This document shows, in pieces, positions 1 to 7,182 of a DNA stretch of 14,433 nucleotides. The translations under genes and the position numbers were made by a program. This stretch comes from an uncultured Eubacteriales bacterium. GTDB taxonomy: Bacteria; Bacillota; Clostridia; Oscillospirales; Oscillospiraceae. The stretch spans positions 1-14,433 of the forward strand of contig URQA01000059.1 of the NCBI GenBank assembly GCA_900549885.1, read 5' to 3'. A model generated the notes under the pieces. The model was not told the origin of the DNA. It made no database searches and was given only the letters and a program-made list of their open reading frames with translations. The stretch's first letter is position 1; every line of letters starts with the position of its first letter.

Positions 1-737
1 AGCAGGTACACCGGCGTCATGAAAAGCATGGTCATGCCCGCCAGCGCTCCGCCAAAATAGGTGAACAGATTGACGCCCAGGTTCAGGCATCCCTGGGTGG
101 CAATGTTGGTCTTCAGGATAATCTTCAGCTGCCGGCGGCTCCAGAGGCCAAAGGGCAGCGCGGCCAGCACCTCAATTCCAACGGTAAGGGCCACACGGCC
201 CAGAAAGGCCAGTAGCTCCTTTCCATAGGGGTAGCTGTGGGCCATGGCCAGTTCGGTCTGCTCCCCCTGCGTCAGTGTGAGCTCCTCCAGGGACAGGGTA
301 AAGTAGCTGTCAAAGGCGTAGCGTTTCTCCATCTCGCTGACCAGCAGGGTCTTGGTATCGGGAAACCACAGGGCCAGCTGAAACTCCGAGGGCGGGTAGT
401 AGGTCCAGCTGAATTGACCGTCGGAGCAGTCATACATGTAGTCGAGAAAATAGAGCCCCTTCTCGTTCTCCTTCCCCAGCCGGAAAAACTGCTCTCTGGC
501 CTCCCGCTCCTCCGCCGTATACCCCTCAAGATGGTCCAGGGAATCCACCACCCCGAAGGGACCGGTGGACTCCTGGGCGGAGAGGAGCGTCCCCCAGCAC
601 GTCCGTCCTTCCAGACCCTCCAAGGTAACCGTCACCGAGGGTTTGGGCGCCACATCGGCGTGGACGGGCAGGCAGAACAGGGACAGCAGCAGGCACGCAA
701 GGCAGAGCTTTTTCAGGCGGTTCCTTTTTCCTTTCAT
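1..737 (-). CDS. Secreted/membrane-anchored protein of unknown function (partial, 3' end outside window)
   Basis: The frame is open from an ATG at 737 to the left edge (245 codons, no stop seen), so the C-terminus is missing. An AGGAGGG-type ribosome binding site (plus-strand ccctcct at 743-749) precedes the ATG. The N-terminus is a textbook signal peptide: basic MKGKRNRLKK, a hydrophobic LCLACLLLSLFCLP core, and a likely VHA|D cleavage near residue 27. An extracytoplasmic domain of about 145 residues follows, rich in Glu and aromatic residues (for example a WTYYPPSEFQLALWF stretch). From about residue 175 there are hydrophobic segments typical of membrane helices (ELLAFLGRVALTVGIEVLAAL; LFTYFGGALAGMTMLFMTPVYLL) separated by a basic loop. 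I do not recognise the family. The layout suggests a membrane protein with an N-terminal outer domain. It is divergently transcribed from rsmA with its own promoter. Confidence 0.8.
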   Translation of the reverse strand, partial: MKGKRNRLKKLCLACLLLSLFCLPVHADVAPKPSVTVTLEGLEGRTCWGTLLSAQESTGPFGVVDSLDHLEGYTAEEREAREQFFRLGKENEKGLYFLDYMYDCSDGQFSWTYYPPSEFQLALWFPDTKTLLVSEMEKRYAFDSYFTLSLEELTLTQGEQTELAMAHSYPYGKELLAFLGRVALTVGIEVLAALPFGLWSRRQLKIILKTNIATQGCLNLGVNLFTYFGGALAGMTMLFMTPVYL

Positions 738-801
738 TCCAATCCCTCCTCACAGTATGGTCATCGGCAAGGCGGCAAGTGCGGGGGATTCCTTCGGTTT
801 C

Positions 802-830
802 ATTATAACATGCGCTCCCCCTGCTGTCAC
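802..830 (-). promoter_or_regulatory. Sigma-A-type promoter for the minus-strand membrane protein
   Basis: On the minus strand GTGACA (830-825) is followed after 17 bases by a perfect TATAAT (807-802). It lies about 65 bases upstream of the ATG at 737. Confidence 0.6.
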
Positions 831-900
831 AGATCAGGACGGAAAACAGCGCAAAATATTGGGCAAACCAGCAATTTTTTTACTCTTTTCCTCCCTTCTC

Positions 901-930
901 TTGACGGGCTCCCCGTTTCTCCCTTATAGT
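901..930 (+). promoter_or_regulatory. Sigma-A-type promoter for rsmA
   Basis: TTGACG (901-906), an 18-base spacer and TATAGT (925-930) lie 35 bases before the rsmA ATG. The GTG at 929, which also opens the rsmA frame, overlaps this -10 box and cannot be the start if this promoter is used. Confidence 0.65.
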
Positions 931-964
931 GTATGGGATATCATCAAACGACGGAGGCACAACC

Positions 965-1819
965 ATGGATCTGTGCAACATCAACGACATCAAAGCCCTG
1001 CTCTCCCGCCACGGCTTCCGCTTCTCCAAGTCAATGGGACAAAACTTTCTCATTGAGCCCTGGGTGCCCCGGGAGATTGCCAAAGCCTCCGGGGCAGGTC
1101 CTGGGGTGGGCGTACTGGAGATCGGACCGGGCATCGGCCCGCTGACCCGGGAGCTCTCCCAACTGGCGGACAAGGTGGTGTCCGTGGAGCTGGACCGCTC
1201 CCTGCTGCCCATTCTGGCGGAGACCCTGGCCGACCGGGACAATGTGGAAGTGGTGCCGGGGGACGTGATGAAGCTGGACCTCCCCGCCCTGGTGGCGGAG
1301 AAGCTGCCCGGCCTTCGCCCCATGGTGTGCGCCAATCTGCCCTACAACATCACCACCCCGGTGATCACCAAGCTGCTGGAAGCCGGCTGCTTCCAGTCCA
1401 TCACCGTCATGATCCAGCGGGAGGTGGCCAGGCGCATCTGCGCGGAGCCGGACAGCGCCGACCGTGGGGCCTTCTCCCTGTTCTGCCAGTACCATGCCCA
1501 ATGTGAGCTGCTATTCGACGTGGGGCCTGAGTGCTTCCTCCCCGCCCCCAAGGTGACCTCCTCGGTCATCCGGCTCATTCCCCGCTCCCAGCCCCCGGTG
1601 GACGCTGATCCGGAGGCTCTCTTCCGGCTGGTGAAGGCCGCTTTCGCCCAGCGGCGCAAGACCTTACTCAACGCCCTGTCCGCCGCCTATGGCAGCCGGC
1701 TGTCCAAGGATGAGCTTCGTCAGGCCATTTCGGACTGCGGTCTCTCGGAGACGGTCCGGGGAGAACGGCTGAGCTTGGATGAATTTTCTAATTTGGCAAA
1801 TATTTTGCAGGCACGCTAA
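965..1819 (+). CDS. rsmA: 16S rRNA (adenine1518-N6/adenine1519-N6)-dimethyltransferase RsmA (KsgA)
   Basis: RsmA uses S-adenosylmethionine to dimethylate the two adjacent adenines in the 3' terminal hairpin of 16S rRNA, a late step in small-subunit maturation. The 284-residue length is normal for the family. Seen in sequence: an N-terminal SMGQNFL motif (residues 23-29), the SAM-binding glycine motif EIGPGIGPLT (52-61), the acidic SVELD at the end of the second strand (about 73-77), GDVMKLDL (about 99-106), and the catalytic NLPY motif (124-127). The C-terminal helical part includes the typical FLPAPKVTSSVI and FAQRRKTL blocks. The start is ATG 965, with GGAGG at 953-957 and a 7-base gap. The gene stands alone between its own promoter and the pckG promoter. 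Family knowledge links loss of this enzyme to kasugamycin resistance; nothing here suggests inactivity. Confidence 0.97.
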   Translation: MDLCNINDIKALLSRHGFRFSKSMGQNFLIEPWVPREIAKASGAGPGVGVLEIGPGIGPLTRELSQLADKVVSVELDRSLLPILAETLADRDNVEVVPGDVMKLDLPALVAEKLPGLRPMVCANLPYNITTPVITKLLEAGCFQSITVMIQREVARRICAEPDSADRGAFSLFCQYHAQCELLFDVGPECFLPAPKVTSSVIRLIPRSQPPVDADPEALFRLVKAAFAQRRKTLLNALSAAYGSRLSKDELRQAISDCGLSETVRGERLSLDEFSNLANILQAR

Positions 1820-1826
1820 ATTTAGC

Positions 1827-1855
1827 TTGCATTTCCCGTTGCTTTCCCGTACAAT
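1827..1855 (+). promoter_or_regulatory. Sigma-A-type promoter for pckG
   Basis: TTGCAT (1827-1832), a 17-base spacer and TACAAT (1850-1855) lie about 50 bases before the pckG start. This suggests pckG is transcribed independently of rsmA. Confidence 0.65.
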
Positions 1856-1904
1856 GTAGTCAATGTCTTTCATGCAGTAAAGCGACATACAGGAGGCGGA
1901 AACT

Positions 1905-3674
1905 ATGACACCAACCCAAAATCAGGCCGTTTTAACCTGGATCGATGAAATGGCCGCCCGTACCCGCCCGGCATCTATCGTCTGGATCGATGGAAGCGAG
2001 GAACAGCTGGAAGCCCTGCGCGCCCAGGCGGTGAGGGAGGGCATCCTCACCAAGCTCAATCAAGAGAAACTGCCCGGCTGCTATCTCCACCGCACAGACC
2101 CTCTGGACGTGGCCCGGGTGGAGGACCGCACCTTCATCTGCTGCCGGAAGGAAGAGGATGCCGGACCCACCAACCACTGGATGGCTCCCCAGGAGATGTA
2201 TGCCAAGCTGTACGCTTTGTTTGATGGTTCCATGGAGGGGCGCGTCATGTATGTCATCCCTTACTCCATGGGCGTGGTGGGTTCCCCCTTCGCCAAGTAC
2301 GGCATTGAGCTGACTGACTCCATCTATGTGGTGCTCAATATGACCATCATGACCCGGGTGGGCTTTGACGTGCTGGATGCTTTGGGAGACAGCGGCGACT
2401 ACATCAAGGGCCTGCATTCCTATGCCGACCTGGACAACGACAACAAGTACATCGCCCACTTTCCCGAGGACAATACCATCATGTCCATCAACTCCAACTA
2501 CGGCGGCAATGTGCTGCTGGGCAAGAAGTGCTTCGCCCTGCGCATCGCCTCCTATCTGGGCCGCCAGGAGGGTTGGATGGCCGAGCATATGCTCATCCTG
2601 GGCATTGAGAATCCCCAAGGTGAGGTGCGCTATCTCTCCGCCGCTTTCCCCTCCGCCTGCGGTAAAACCAACCTGGCCATGCTCATCCCTCCCGAGGGGT
2701 ACCGGAATGCGGGCTGGAAGGTGTGGTGCGTGGGCGACGACATCGCCTGGCTCCGGGTGGGTCCCGACGGCCGGCTGTGGGCGGTGAACCCGGAGTACGG
2801 TTTCTTTGGCGTGGCCCCCGGCACCAACGCAAAATCCAACTTTAACGCTCTGGAATCCACCAAGAAGAATACCATCTTCACCAACGTAGCCTACAACCCC
2901 GCCGACGGCACCGTGTGGTGGGATGGACTGACCAAGGGGGACGATATTCCTGAGACCCTTATCGACTGGAATGGCTTGGAGTGGCATCGCGGCGACGAGA
3001 AAAAGCCCGCCCACCCCAACAGCCGCTTCACCGCCCCGGCTAAGAACTGCCCCTGCCTGTCCCCCGAGTTTGAAAATCCCCAGGGCGTGCCCATCTCCGC
3101 CATCGTCTTCGGCGGCCGCCGGGCGAAAACCGCCCCTCTGGTATACCAGTCCCGCTCCTGGGAGCATGGGGTGTTCGTGGGCTCCATTATGGCCTCGGAA
3201 ACCACCGCCGCCGCGGCCGGCGCCGTGGGTGTGGTCCGCCGGGACCCTATGGCCATGCTCCCCTTCTGCGGCTACCACATGGCCGACTACTGGCAGCACT
3301 GGCTGGACATGGGCGAAAAAATCCAGCACCAGCCCAAAATCTTCAATGTCAACTGGTTCCGCCTGGATGACGAGGGCAACTTCATCTGGCCGGGCTTTGG
3401 CGACAACCTGCGGGTGCTGGAGTGGATCATGAAACGCTGCTTTGACGAGGTGGGCGCGGAGGATACCGCCATCGGCTATATGCCCCATCCGGAGGACATC
3501 GACCTGGAGGGCCTGGATATCACTGCGGACACCCTCCGAGAGCTTTTGAAGGTGGACCCGGAGCTGTGGCGCCAGGAAGTGGCCGGCATCAAGGAGTTCT
3601 ACGCCAAGTTCGGCGACAAGCTCCCTACGGAGTTAACGCACCAGCTGTCTGTTCTGGAAAACAATTTAACATAA
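1905..3674 (+). CDS. pckG: Phosphoenolpyruvate carboxykinase (GTP)
   Basis: It interconverts oxaloacetate + GTP with phosphoenolpyruvate + GDP + CO2, in the cytosol. In a fermenting anaerobe it may run toward CO2 fixation, feeding C4 acids, or toward gluconeogenesis; the direction is inference. The 589-residue length fits the GTP class. Diagnostic features: the P-loop FPSACGKTN with the family's active-site cysteine (Cys252, Lys254), the NSNYGGN substrate-binding block near residue 200, NPEYGFFGVAPGTN after the P-loop, and RRAKTAPLVYQSRSWEHG followed by ASETTAAA and MLPFCGYHMADYW. The start ATG 1905 has AGGAGG at 1891-1896 (8-base gap). A strong hairpin follows the stop. The GTP class is unrelated in sequence to the ATP-dependent PckA common in Firmicutes, and the Cys-containing P-loop settles which one this is. 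Confidence 0.97.
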   Translation: MTPTQNQAVLTWIDEMAARTRPASIVWIDGSEEQLEALRAQAVREGILTKLNQEKLPGCYLHRTDPLDVARVEDRTFICCRKEEDAGPTNHWMAPQEMYAKLYALFDGSMEGRVMYVIPYSMGVVGSPFAKYGIELTDSIYVVLNMTIMTRVGFDVLDALGDSGDYIKGLHSYADLDNDNKYIAHFPEDNTIMSINSNYGGNVLLGKKCFALRIASYLGRQEGWMAEHMLILGIENPQGEVRYLSAAFPSACGKTNLAMLIPPEGYRNAGWKVWCVGDDIAWLRVGPDGRLWAVNPEYGFFGVAPGTNAKSNFNALESTKKNTIFTNVAYNPADGTVWWDGLTKGDDIPETLIDWNGLEWHRGDEKKPAHPNSRFTAPAKNCPCLSPEFENPQGVPISAIVFGGRRAKTAPLVYQSRSWEHGVFVGSIMASETTAAAAGAVGVVRRDPMAMLPFCGYHMADYWQHWLDMGEKIQHQPKIFNVNWFRLDDEGNFIWPGFGDNLRVLEWIMKRCFDEVGAEDTAIGYMPHPEDIDLEGLDITADTLRELLKVDPELWRQEVAGIKEFYAKFGDKLPTELTHQLSVLENNLT

Positions 3675-3680
3675 CCCACA

Positions 3681-3714
3681 AAGGCGGGAACATCTGCAAT
3701 GATGCTCCCGCCTT
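3681..3714 (+). terminator. Rho-independent terminator of pckG
   Basis: The stem AAGGCGGGA (3681-3689) / TCCCGCCTT (3706-3714) has a further CAT/ATG pairing inside. It is followed by TTATCTTGTT-type T-rich sequence and starts 7 bases after the pckG stop. Confidence 0.75.
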
Positions 3715-3936
3715 ATCTTGTTGTGCGGAAAATCCGAAGTTACATTTCATCATCCAACCGCTGTACTTTTGTTACATCCATCTTTGCCCTGGGTCCGTTT
3801 CATAGTGTCGCCTATATCCAAATCAGATGAAGTAATCTCTGTCCCTTCCATGTATATGGGGTTTCTCCCATTATGGGAAAAATAAATTTCCCTCTATAAT
3901 TTGTGTTATTCTGGTTTTCGATAGGAGGATGGCTGT

Positions 3937-4120
3937 GTGAAAGGCAGGCGTGCAGGAACTGTGGGAACCTGTTCTCGGCCAAGGGCCGGAAAACGCTGTG
4001 TGACGACTGCAAAAACTATTTAAACCGCGCGGTCATGCGGCCATGCCGGAAGTGCGGGGCGCTCGTCTATTCCGCATGGATCGACAGCTCCAAAAATCAG
4101 AATAGCGTTCTCCCGCATGT
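3937..4120 (+). pseudogene. Frameshifted, truncated zinc-ribbon protein remnant
   Basis: A good ribosome binding site (AGGAGG 3923-3928) points to a GTG at 3937. The frame from that GTG gives only 28 codons to a TAA. The neighbouring frame, open from 3903 to 4247, encodes a clear treble-clef or ribbon signature: CRNCGNLFSAKGRK then LCDDC, later RPCRKCG. If one A were restored in the run at 3940-3942, the GTG would read directly into this frame as V-K-R-Q-A-C-R-N-C. I infer a one-base deletion. The GTG at 3903 is unlikely as a start because it lies beside a TATAAT at 3895-3900 and upstream of the ribosome binding site. Downstream the second CxxC lacks a partner, and the frame runs into the terminator and 3' end of the opposite gene, so the tail is also lost. 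The right end is approximate. It could instead be a small live gene using an odd start. Confidence 0.5.
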
Positions 4121-4143
4121 TGTGCAATCGGACAGGCAAACCA

Positions 4144-4175
4144 AAAGGCCGGCGCCCTCTGGAGCACCGGCCTTT
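4144..4175 (-). terminator. Terminator of the first XRE regulator
   Basis: On the minus strand the perfect 9-bp stem AAAGGCCGG / CCGGCCTTT is followed by a T-rich stretch (TGGTTTG). It begins 6 bases beyond the stop of the gene at 4182-4514. Confidence 0.7.
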
Positions 4176-4181
4176 CCCAGT

Positions 4182-4514
4182 CTACGACTCAGCACATGCG
4201 ATTGCCGCTTCAAGAATCGCAATAATATATTTTCGTTTTTCCTGTGATACTGTGTCTAATTTCGCAAAAAGATATTCGAAACCTGCAGGGGGACTGCCAA
4301 AAAGCAAGCAATCAGCGGAAACCTTGAGCGCAGTGGAAAAGGCGCGCATGGATTCAGAAGATAATCCAGAACGACCGCGCTCGACCTCCTGAATAAAGTT
4401 AGCACTATACCCAGTAACACGAGCTAACTGCTCACGAGTCAACCCTTGGGCTGTTCTCTGCTGCTTAATCCTCTGCCCAACTTCAATATTCACATTTTTC
4501 GCTGTTCTCGGCAT
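4182..4514 (-). CDS. XRE-family (Cro/CI-type) transcriptional regulator
   Basis: A 110-residue protein with a single N-terminal Cro/CI helix-turn-helix domain at residues about 12-66. The recognition region reads GLTREQLARVTGYSANFIQE, followed by VERGRSGLSSESMRAF, the usual spacing of this fold. The C-terminal 40 residues (from about DCLLFG to the end) are short and helical and may be a dimer or ligand interface. The ATG at 4514 has a purine-rich AAAGGTGG upstream (about 9-base gap). A perfect 6-3-6 palindrome lies about 63 bases upstream and could be its operator; autoregulation is inference. The gene shares its strand with a second XRE regulator upstream, but each has its own terminator. 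The target genes cannot be read from sequence. Confidence 0.85.
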   Translation of the reverse strand: MPRTAKNVNIEVGQRIKQQRTAQGLTREQLARVTGYSANFIQEVERGRSGLSSESMRAFSTALKVSADCLLFGSPPAGFEYLFAKLDTVSQEKRKYIIAILEAAIACAES

Positions 4515-4576
4515 AGCACTGCACCACCTTTATGTAACAGTGTAGCCCCCAACTTTCTTGCAAGGAATACACACAA

Positions 4577-4591
4577 GTTTGTAGAACAAAC
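4577..4591. promoter_or_regulatory. Perfect palindrome GTTTGT-AGA-ACAAAC, candidate operator
   Basis: The 6-base arms are perfect inverted repeats with a 3-base centre, in the non-coding gap upstream of the XRE gene that starts at 4514. The size and symmetry fit a dimeric Cro/CI-type binding site. No second copy was noticed. Confidence 0.4.
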
Positions 4592-4627
4592 AGTAGCAAT
4601 ACACCGCATTTCGTGATATAATGCAAA

Positions 4628-4655
4628 AACAGACACCATGGTCATGGTGCCTGTT
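4628..4655 (-). terminator. Strong terminator of the second XRE regulator
   Basis: On the minus strand AACAGGCACCAT pairs with ATGGTGTCTGTT (12 bp with one G-U) around a GACC loop. It is followed by TTTTTGCATT and begins 1 base after the stop codon of the gene at 4657. Confidence 0.85.
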
Positions 4656-4656
4656 C

Positions 4657-4914
4657 TCAATCATCTGATAAATCTTCAAACGAGTAATCATTTAGGTCCT
4701 TGAAATCCAAAAACTCCCCTACCGTCATACTAAATGCAAGGGCAATTCGATGGAGTGTCCGAATTCTAGGATTAAACGTCCTTCTGTTTATCAGGTTATC
4801 CAGAGTAGATTGACTGACCCCGCTCATTTCTGAAAGCTTGTTGATTGATATTCCCTTTGATTTACAAAGAGTCAAAATCCGGTCAACAAGAATTTGAGCA
4901 TATTTATAATCCAC
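4657..4914 (-). CDS. Small XRE-family transcriptional regulator
   Basis: It is made almost entirely of one Cro/CI helix-turn-helix domain: KYAQILVDRILTLCKSKG, then GISINKLSEMSGVSQSTLDN as helices 2-3, then TLHRIALAFSMTVGEFLDF as helices 4-5, with an acidic tail (DLNDYSFEDLSDD). This matches the short XRE proteins common in clostridial accessory DNA. The start is uncertain: the frame opens at GTG 4932, but AAGGAG (4937-4932) overlaps that codon. GTG 4914 (85 residues, V-D-Y-K) is the best conventional start, though its 17-base gap from the Shine-Dalgarno is long. The gene is divergent from the GPR-like gene across about 170 bases, so it may control that pair, which is a guess from position. 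Confidence 0.8.
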   Translation of the reverse strand: MDYKYAQILVDRILTLCKSKGISINKLSEMSGVSQSTLDNLINRRTFNPRIRTLHRIALAFSMTVGEFLDFKDLNDYSFEDLSDD

Positions 4915-5087
4915 CGCTGCTATCTGAACCACTCCTTAACCAAAGGATAGTGTGTTCATGATAGCAATAATCATTCCCGTAATTACCTGAATACGAGTAA
5001 TTGAGATGGTTAAATTTTATTCTCTCCTTGTGCCTATAATATTATTGATTCCACATCACGCCTGTATCATATTTTAGGAGGTGTCTC

Positions 5088-5939
5088 ATGTCTGCCGCAG
5101 AGGATACCGTAGTCCATGACGAAACGCTCCACGGCTGTCAAGTGACCACAGTGGAGGTCCAGACAGAACAAGCCGCCGCCCAGCTTGGCCGGGCGGCGGG
5201 ACGCTATATTACCATGCAAATGAAACCCCAGTCGGAACCTCATGATCTGATCGGCTGCGAGGGGGAATGTTTGGCCGCACTTTTGTCCCGGGTATTCACG
5301 CCCCATTTCCAGAAAAAGCTGCTGGTCTGCGGCCTGGGAAACCCCAAACTCCCCGCCGACTGCCTCGGGCCGGAGGTTGTCCACACCCTTCCGCTCGGCC
5401 TTACCTCTCTGCTTGGCTCCGGCGCGAGCGCCTTTCGTGACGTATGCGCCTTCATTCCCGGCGTGTACGGCGTCAACAACATCAAAACGGATGCCCTGGT
5501 GTCCGGCATTGTCCAGGCGTGCGGCGCGGACTGCCTCCTGCTGGTGGACTCCCTGACGGCAGATGAGCCGGGCCAGCTTTTTTCAGAGATTCAGATTTCC
5601 ACCGCCGGCGGGACAACCCCGGCCTCCCCAGGTGATTCAATGGATTGGGCGAAGCTGGACCTCCCGGTCTTTTCCATCGGCGCCCCCGCATCTCTTCCTC
5701 TGCACCGTCTGTGCCCGTCCGCTCCCTCCGGGGAATTTCTCTCCAGCGTCAACGCCGCGGAGCATATCTCCCGCCTTGGCGCTCTGATTGCCTACGCCCT
5801 GATCCGGGTCTTCTGGCCGGGATTGACCCGGGATGAGTGCCTGCTGCTCGCCAAGCTCGACCGGGACCCCCTCCCATACACGTTCCCGCAGTCGGGGATG
5901 GTTCTTCCGCCTGGGCCGGACGATTCCGGCCGCATTTGA
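5088..5939 (+). CDS. Divergent GPR-like (germination protease, peptidase family A25) homologue
   Basis: Known GPR proteases cut small acid-soluble spore proteins at germination, using two aspartates. This 283-residue protein keeps the GPR scaffold. HGCQVTTVEVQTEQAA and GRAAGRYITMQM (15-45) fit the N-terminal strand region. CGLGNPKLPADCLGPEVVH (81-99) matches the GLGNxxxTPDxLGP motif and keeps its Asp (Asp91). Next come RDVCAFIPGVYG and ALVSGIVQACGADCLLLVDS, with the second Asp (Asp154), then EIQIS. It departs from the family in three ways. The N-terminal (I/L)RTDLAxE propeptide segment is absent, the NTTIQISDTGIxPGSGVGN block is reduced to SEIQISTAGGTTPASP, and the C-terminus is short and Pro-rich. 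AGGAGGTG at 5076-5083 precedes the ATG, and a TATAAT lies at 5035-5040 without a clear -35. It is followed by an unknown gene 55 bases downstream. I am confident of the homology; activity and substrate are open. Confidence 0.75.
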   Translation: MSAAEDTVVHDETLHGCQVTTVEVQTEQAAAQLGRAAGRYITMQMKPQSEPHDLIGCEGECLAALLSRVFTPHFQKKLLVCGLGNPKLPADCLGPEVVHTLPLGLTSLLGSGASAFRDVCAFIPGVYGVNNIKTDALVSGIVQACGADCLLLVDSLTADEPGQLFSEIQISTAGGTTPASPGDSMDWAKLDLPVFSIGAPASLPLHRLCPSAPSGEFLSSVNAAEHISRLGALIAYALIRVFWPGLTRDECLLLAKLDRDPLPYTFPQSGMVLPPGPDDSGRI

Positions 5940-5994
5940 TCCAGGGACAATGCTTCCCTTCGACAAAAAAATAAAAGAACAAGGAGTGTTTTCC

Positions 5995-6753
5995 ATGTCT
6001 GTCAAACAGATTCCAGCCTCAGACCTTCCCTTCTGCCTGCCCCCGTCATATGGCACCATCACGCATGCGGAAATGATCTGCCCCGGGGTATACTATGTCG
6101 CCGCCAGCCTCCATGATGCCAGGCCGTGCTTTCCCCGGGAATATTATGTGGTGACGGCGGACTCTCCCGCTGTTTCCACCGAGGCGCTCTCCTACTGCAC
6201 GCCTCTGGATGCCGTCCCCAGCGCGTACATCTGCCTGCTGGACTACGACGACAAGGGCCGCCATGTGGTGGCCTATGAGGTCTACAAGTATATGGCAGAC
6301 CACGGCATCCCCTTGCCCTGCGGTGAGTCCCTGACCAGCACCAGAGTCTTTGGCATGGAGGTCTGCCCAGAATACTTCGGCGCCTTTCCCGTCCCGGAGG
6401 AAACTCCCTGGGGTCCCGCTCTCCGCAGCGACTGCCTGGCCAACGGTTTGTTTTGGCTGGAGGCAGCACAGGCCGGACGGGTTTTAGCCATCGCCTATCC
6501 GCTGTGTACCAACCTCTTTGACGACACGCTGGAGCTGGCGCACCTGCTCCCGTATGACCAGGAACACGGTATTGATGCCACCTGCGGTTACCGCTTCTAT
6601 TTATACGAGGAAAGCTGCCGTCCCCTATTTGAGCTTTGTCAGTACGAAGAACTGCCGCCCAAAAAGCTCCAAGCATTTCTGGGACACGACGATGCAGTTA
6701 TGGCATTAAAATTATATTCCATGAAGCGGCAGAAGCGGCGTCGGACAAAATGA
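5995..6753 (+). CDS. Cys-rich soluble protein of unknown function, paired with the GPR-like gene
   Basis: The 252-residue product matches no family that I recognise. It has no signal peptide or membrane helix and has twelve cysteines spread along its length with no CxxC pair. The middle is rich in aromatic and acidic residues, and the C-terminus ends in a strongly basic tail (MKRQKRRRTK). Recognisable blocks include GVYYVAASLHD, EYYVVTADSP, GRHVVAYEVYKYM and GYRFYLYEES, alternating strand-like and helix-like pieces. The ATG at 5995 has AAGGAG at 5981-5986 (8-base gap). The frame is open further upstream to 5833, but that part overlaps the preceding gene and lacks a binding site. It lies 55 bases after the GPR-like gene on the same strand without a terminator between them, so co-transcription is likely. 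Confidence 0.75.
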   Translation: MSVKQIPASDLPFCLPPSYGTITHAEMICPGVYYVAASLHDARPCFPREYYVVTADSPAVSTEALSYCTPLDAVPSAYICLLDYDDKGRHVVAYEVYKYMADHGIPLPCGESLTSTRVFGMEVCPEYFGAFPVPEETPWGPALRSDCLANGLFWLEAAQAGRVLAIAYPLCTNLFDDTLELAHLLPYDQEHGIDATCGYRFYLYEESCRPLFELCQYEELPPKKLQAFLGHDDAVMALKLYSMKRQKRRRTK

Positions 6754-6819
6754 ATAGAATCATAGAGCAGGTACTTTGTTCTAGATCGAATACTACGCTG
6801 GATTCCTGAAAAGCAAAAA

Positions 6820-6845
6820 GACCCAAAACCTTGCGGTTTTGAGTC
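6820..6845 (-). terminator. Terminator of tRNA-Pro
   Basis: On the minus strand GACTCAAAACC / GGTTTTGGGTC (11 bp, one G-U) closes a GCAA loop and is followed by TTTTTGC. It sits 8 bases past the CCA end of the tRNA. Confidence 0.85.
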
Positions 6846-6853
6846 TAATTTGA

Positions 6854-6930
6854 TGGTCCGAGTGACAGGACTTGAACCTGCGGCCTCTTGACCCCCAGTC
6901 AAGCGCGATACCAAACTTCGCCACACCCGG
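6854..6930 (-). tRNA. tRNA-Pro (anticodon GGG)
   Basis: A 77-nt cloverleaf with encoded CCA (6856-6854). The acceptor stem CCGGGTG pairs with CACTCGG (one G-U), and A73 is the discriminator. The anticodon stem CTTGA/TCAAG encloses the loop CTGGGGG, giving anticodon GGG at 6896-6894. The T-arm is GCAGG-TTCAAGT-CCTGT. It decodes CCC/CCU. It stands alone, with its own promoter and terminator. Confidence 0.95.
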
Positions 6931-6962
6931 ATATTTTTGGTCCACTCAGAAGAGCCTTAAAT

Positions 6963-6991
6963 ATATTAACATACCAAAAGCTTTTTTGCAA
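6963..6991 (-). promoter_or_regulatory. Promoter of tRNA-Pro
   Basis: On the minus strand TTGCAA (6991-6986), a 17-base spacer and TAATAT (6968-6963) end 32 bases before the tRNA 5' end. Confidence 0.6.
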
Positions 6992-7030
6992 GAGGAAATT
7001 TCAAAAAATCGCAAGATTTTTTTGTACAGC

Positions 7031-7060
7031 AAACGCCCGCTGATTTTTCAGCGGGCGTTT
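7031..7060 (-). terminator. Strong hairpin ending the amidase / small-ORF unit
   Basis: A perfect 13-bp stem, AAACGCCCGCTGA (7031-7043) / TCAGCGGGCGTTT (7048-7060), has a four-base loop. The arms end in TTT on either strand, so it could stop transcription both ways. The minus-strand unit that ends at 7183 is the natural user. The rest of 6992-7182 shows no gene. Confidence 0.65.
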
Positions 7061-7182
7061 GCCATCGGTTCAAAAAAGAGAGGGGGAGGATTTGTCATTG
7101 CTTCTGACGAGTATAAGATACCATACTCCAGAGAAAAGTGGTGTCCAGTTTTTAAAAGAACTTTGAACAATTTGTAAATGGT

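Noticed and set aside
929..964. Upstream GTG start extending rsmA by 12 residues
   Set aside because: The GTG overlaps the -10 box, and ATG 965 has a well-placed GGAGG; the extra residues are not part of the family.
1932..3488. Long minus-strand open frame (518 codons) opposite pckG
   Set aside because: It is an antisense shadow of a GC-rich gene: low-complexity Gly/His/Val-rich product, no binding site, and pckG is certain.
4979..5002. Two GTAATT direct repeats 18 bases apart between the second XRE gene and the GPR-like gene
   Set aside because: The AT-rich 6-mers are too short to claim an operator, though their helical spacing is noted.
6639..6926. Minus-strand open frame across tRNA-Pro
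   Set aside because: It is the translated tRNA (QEAAGSSPVTR) plus the terminator.
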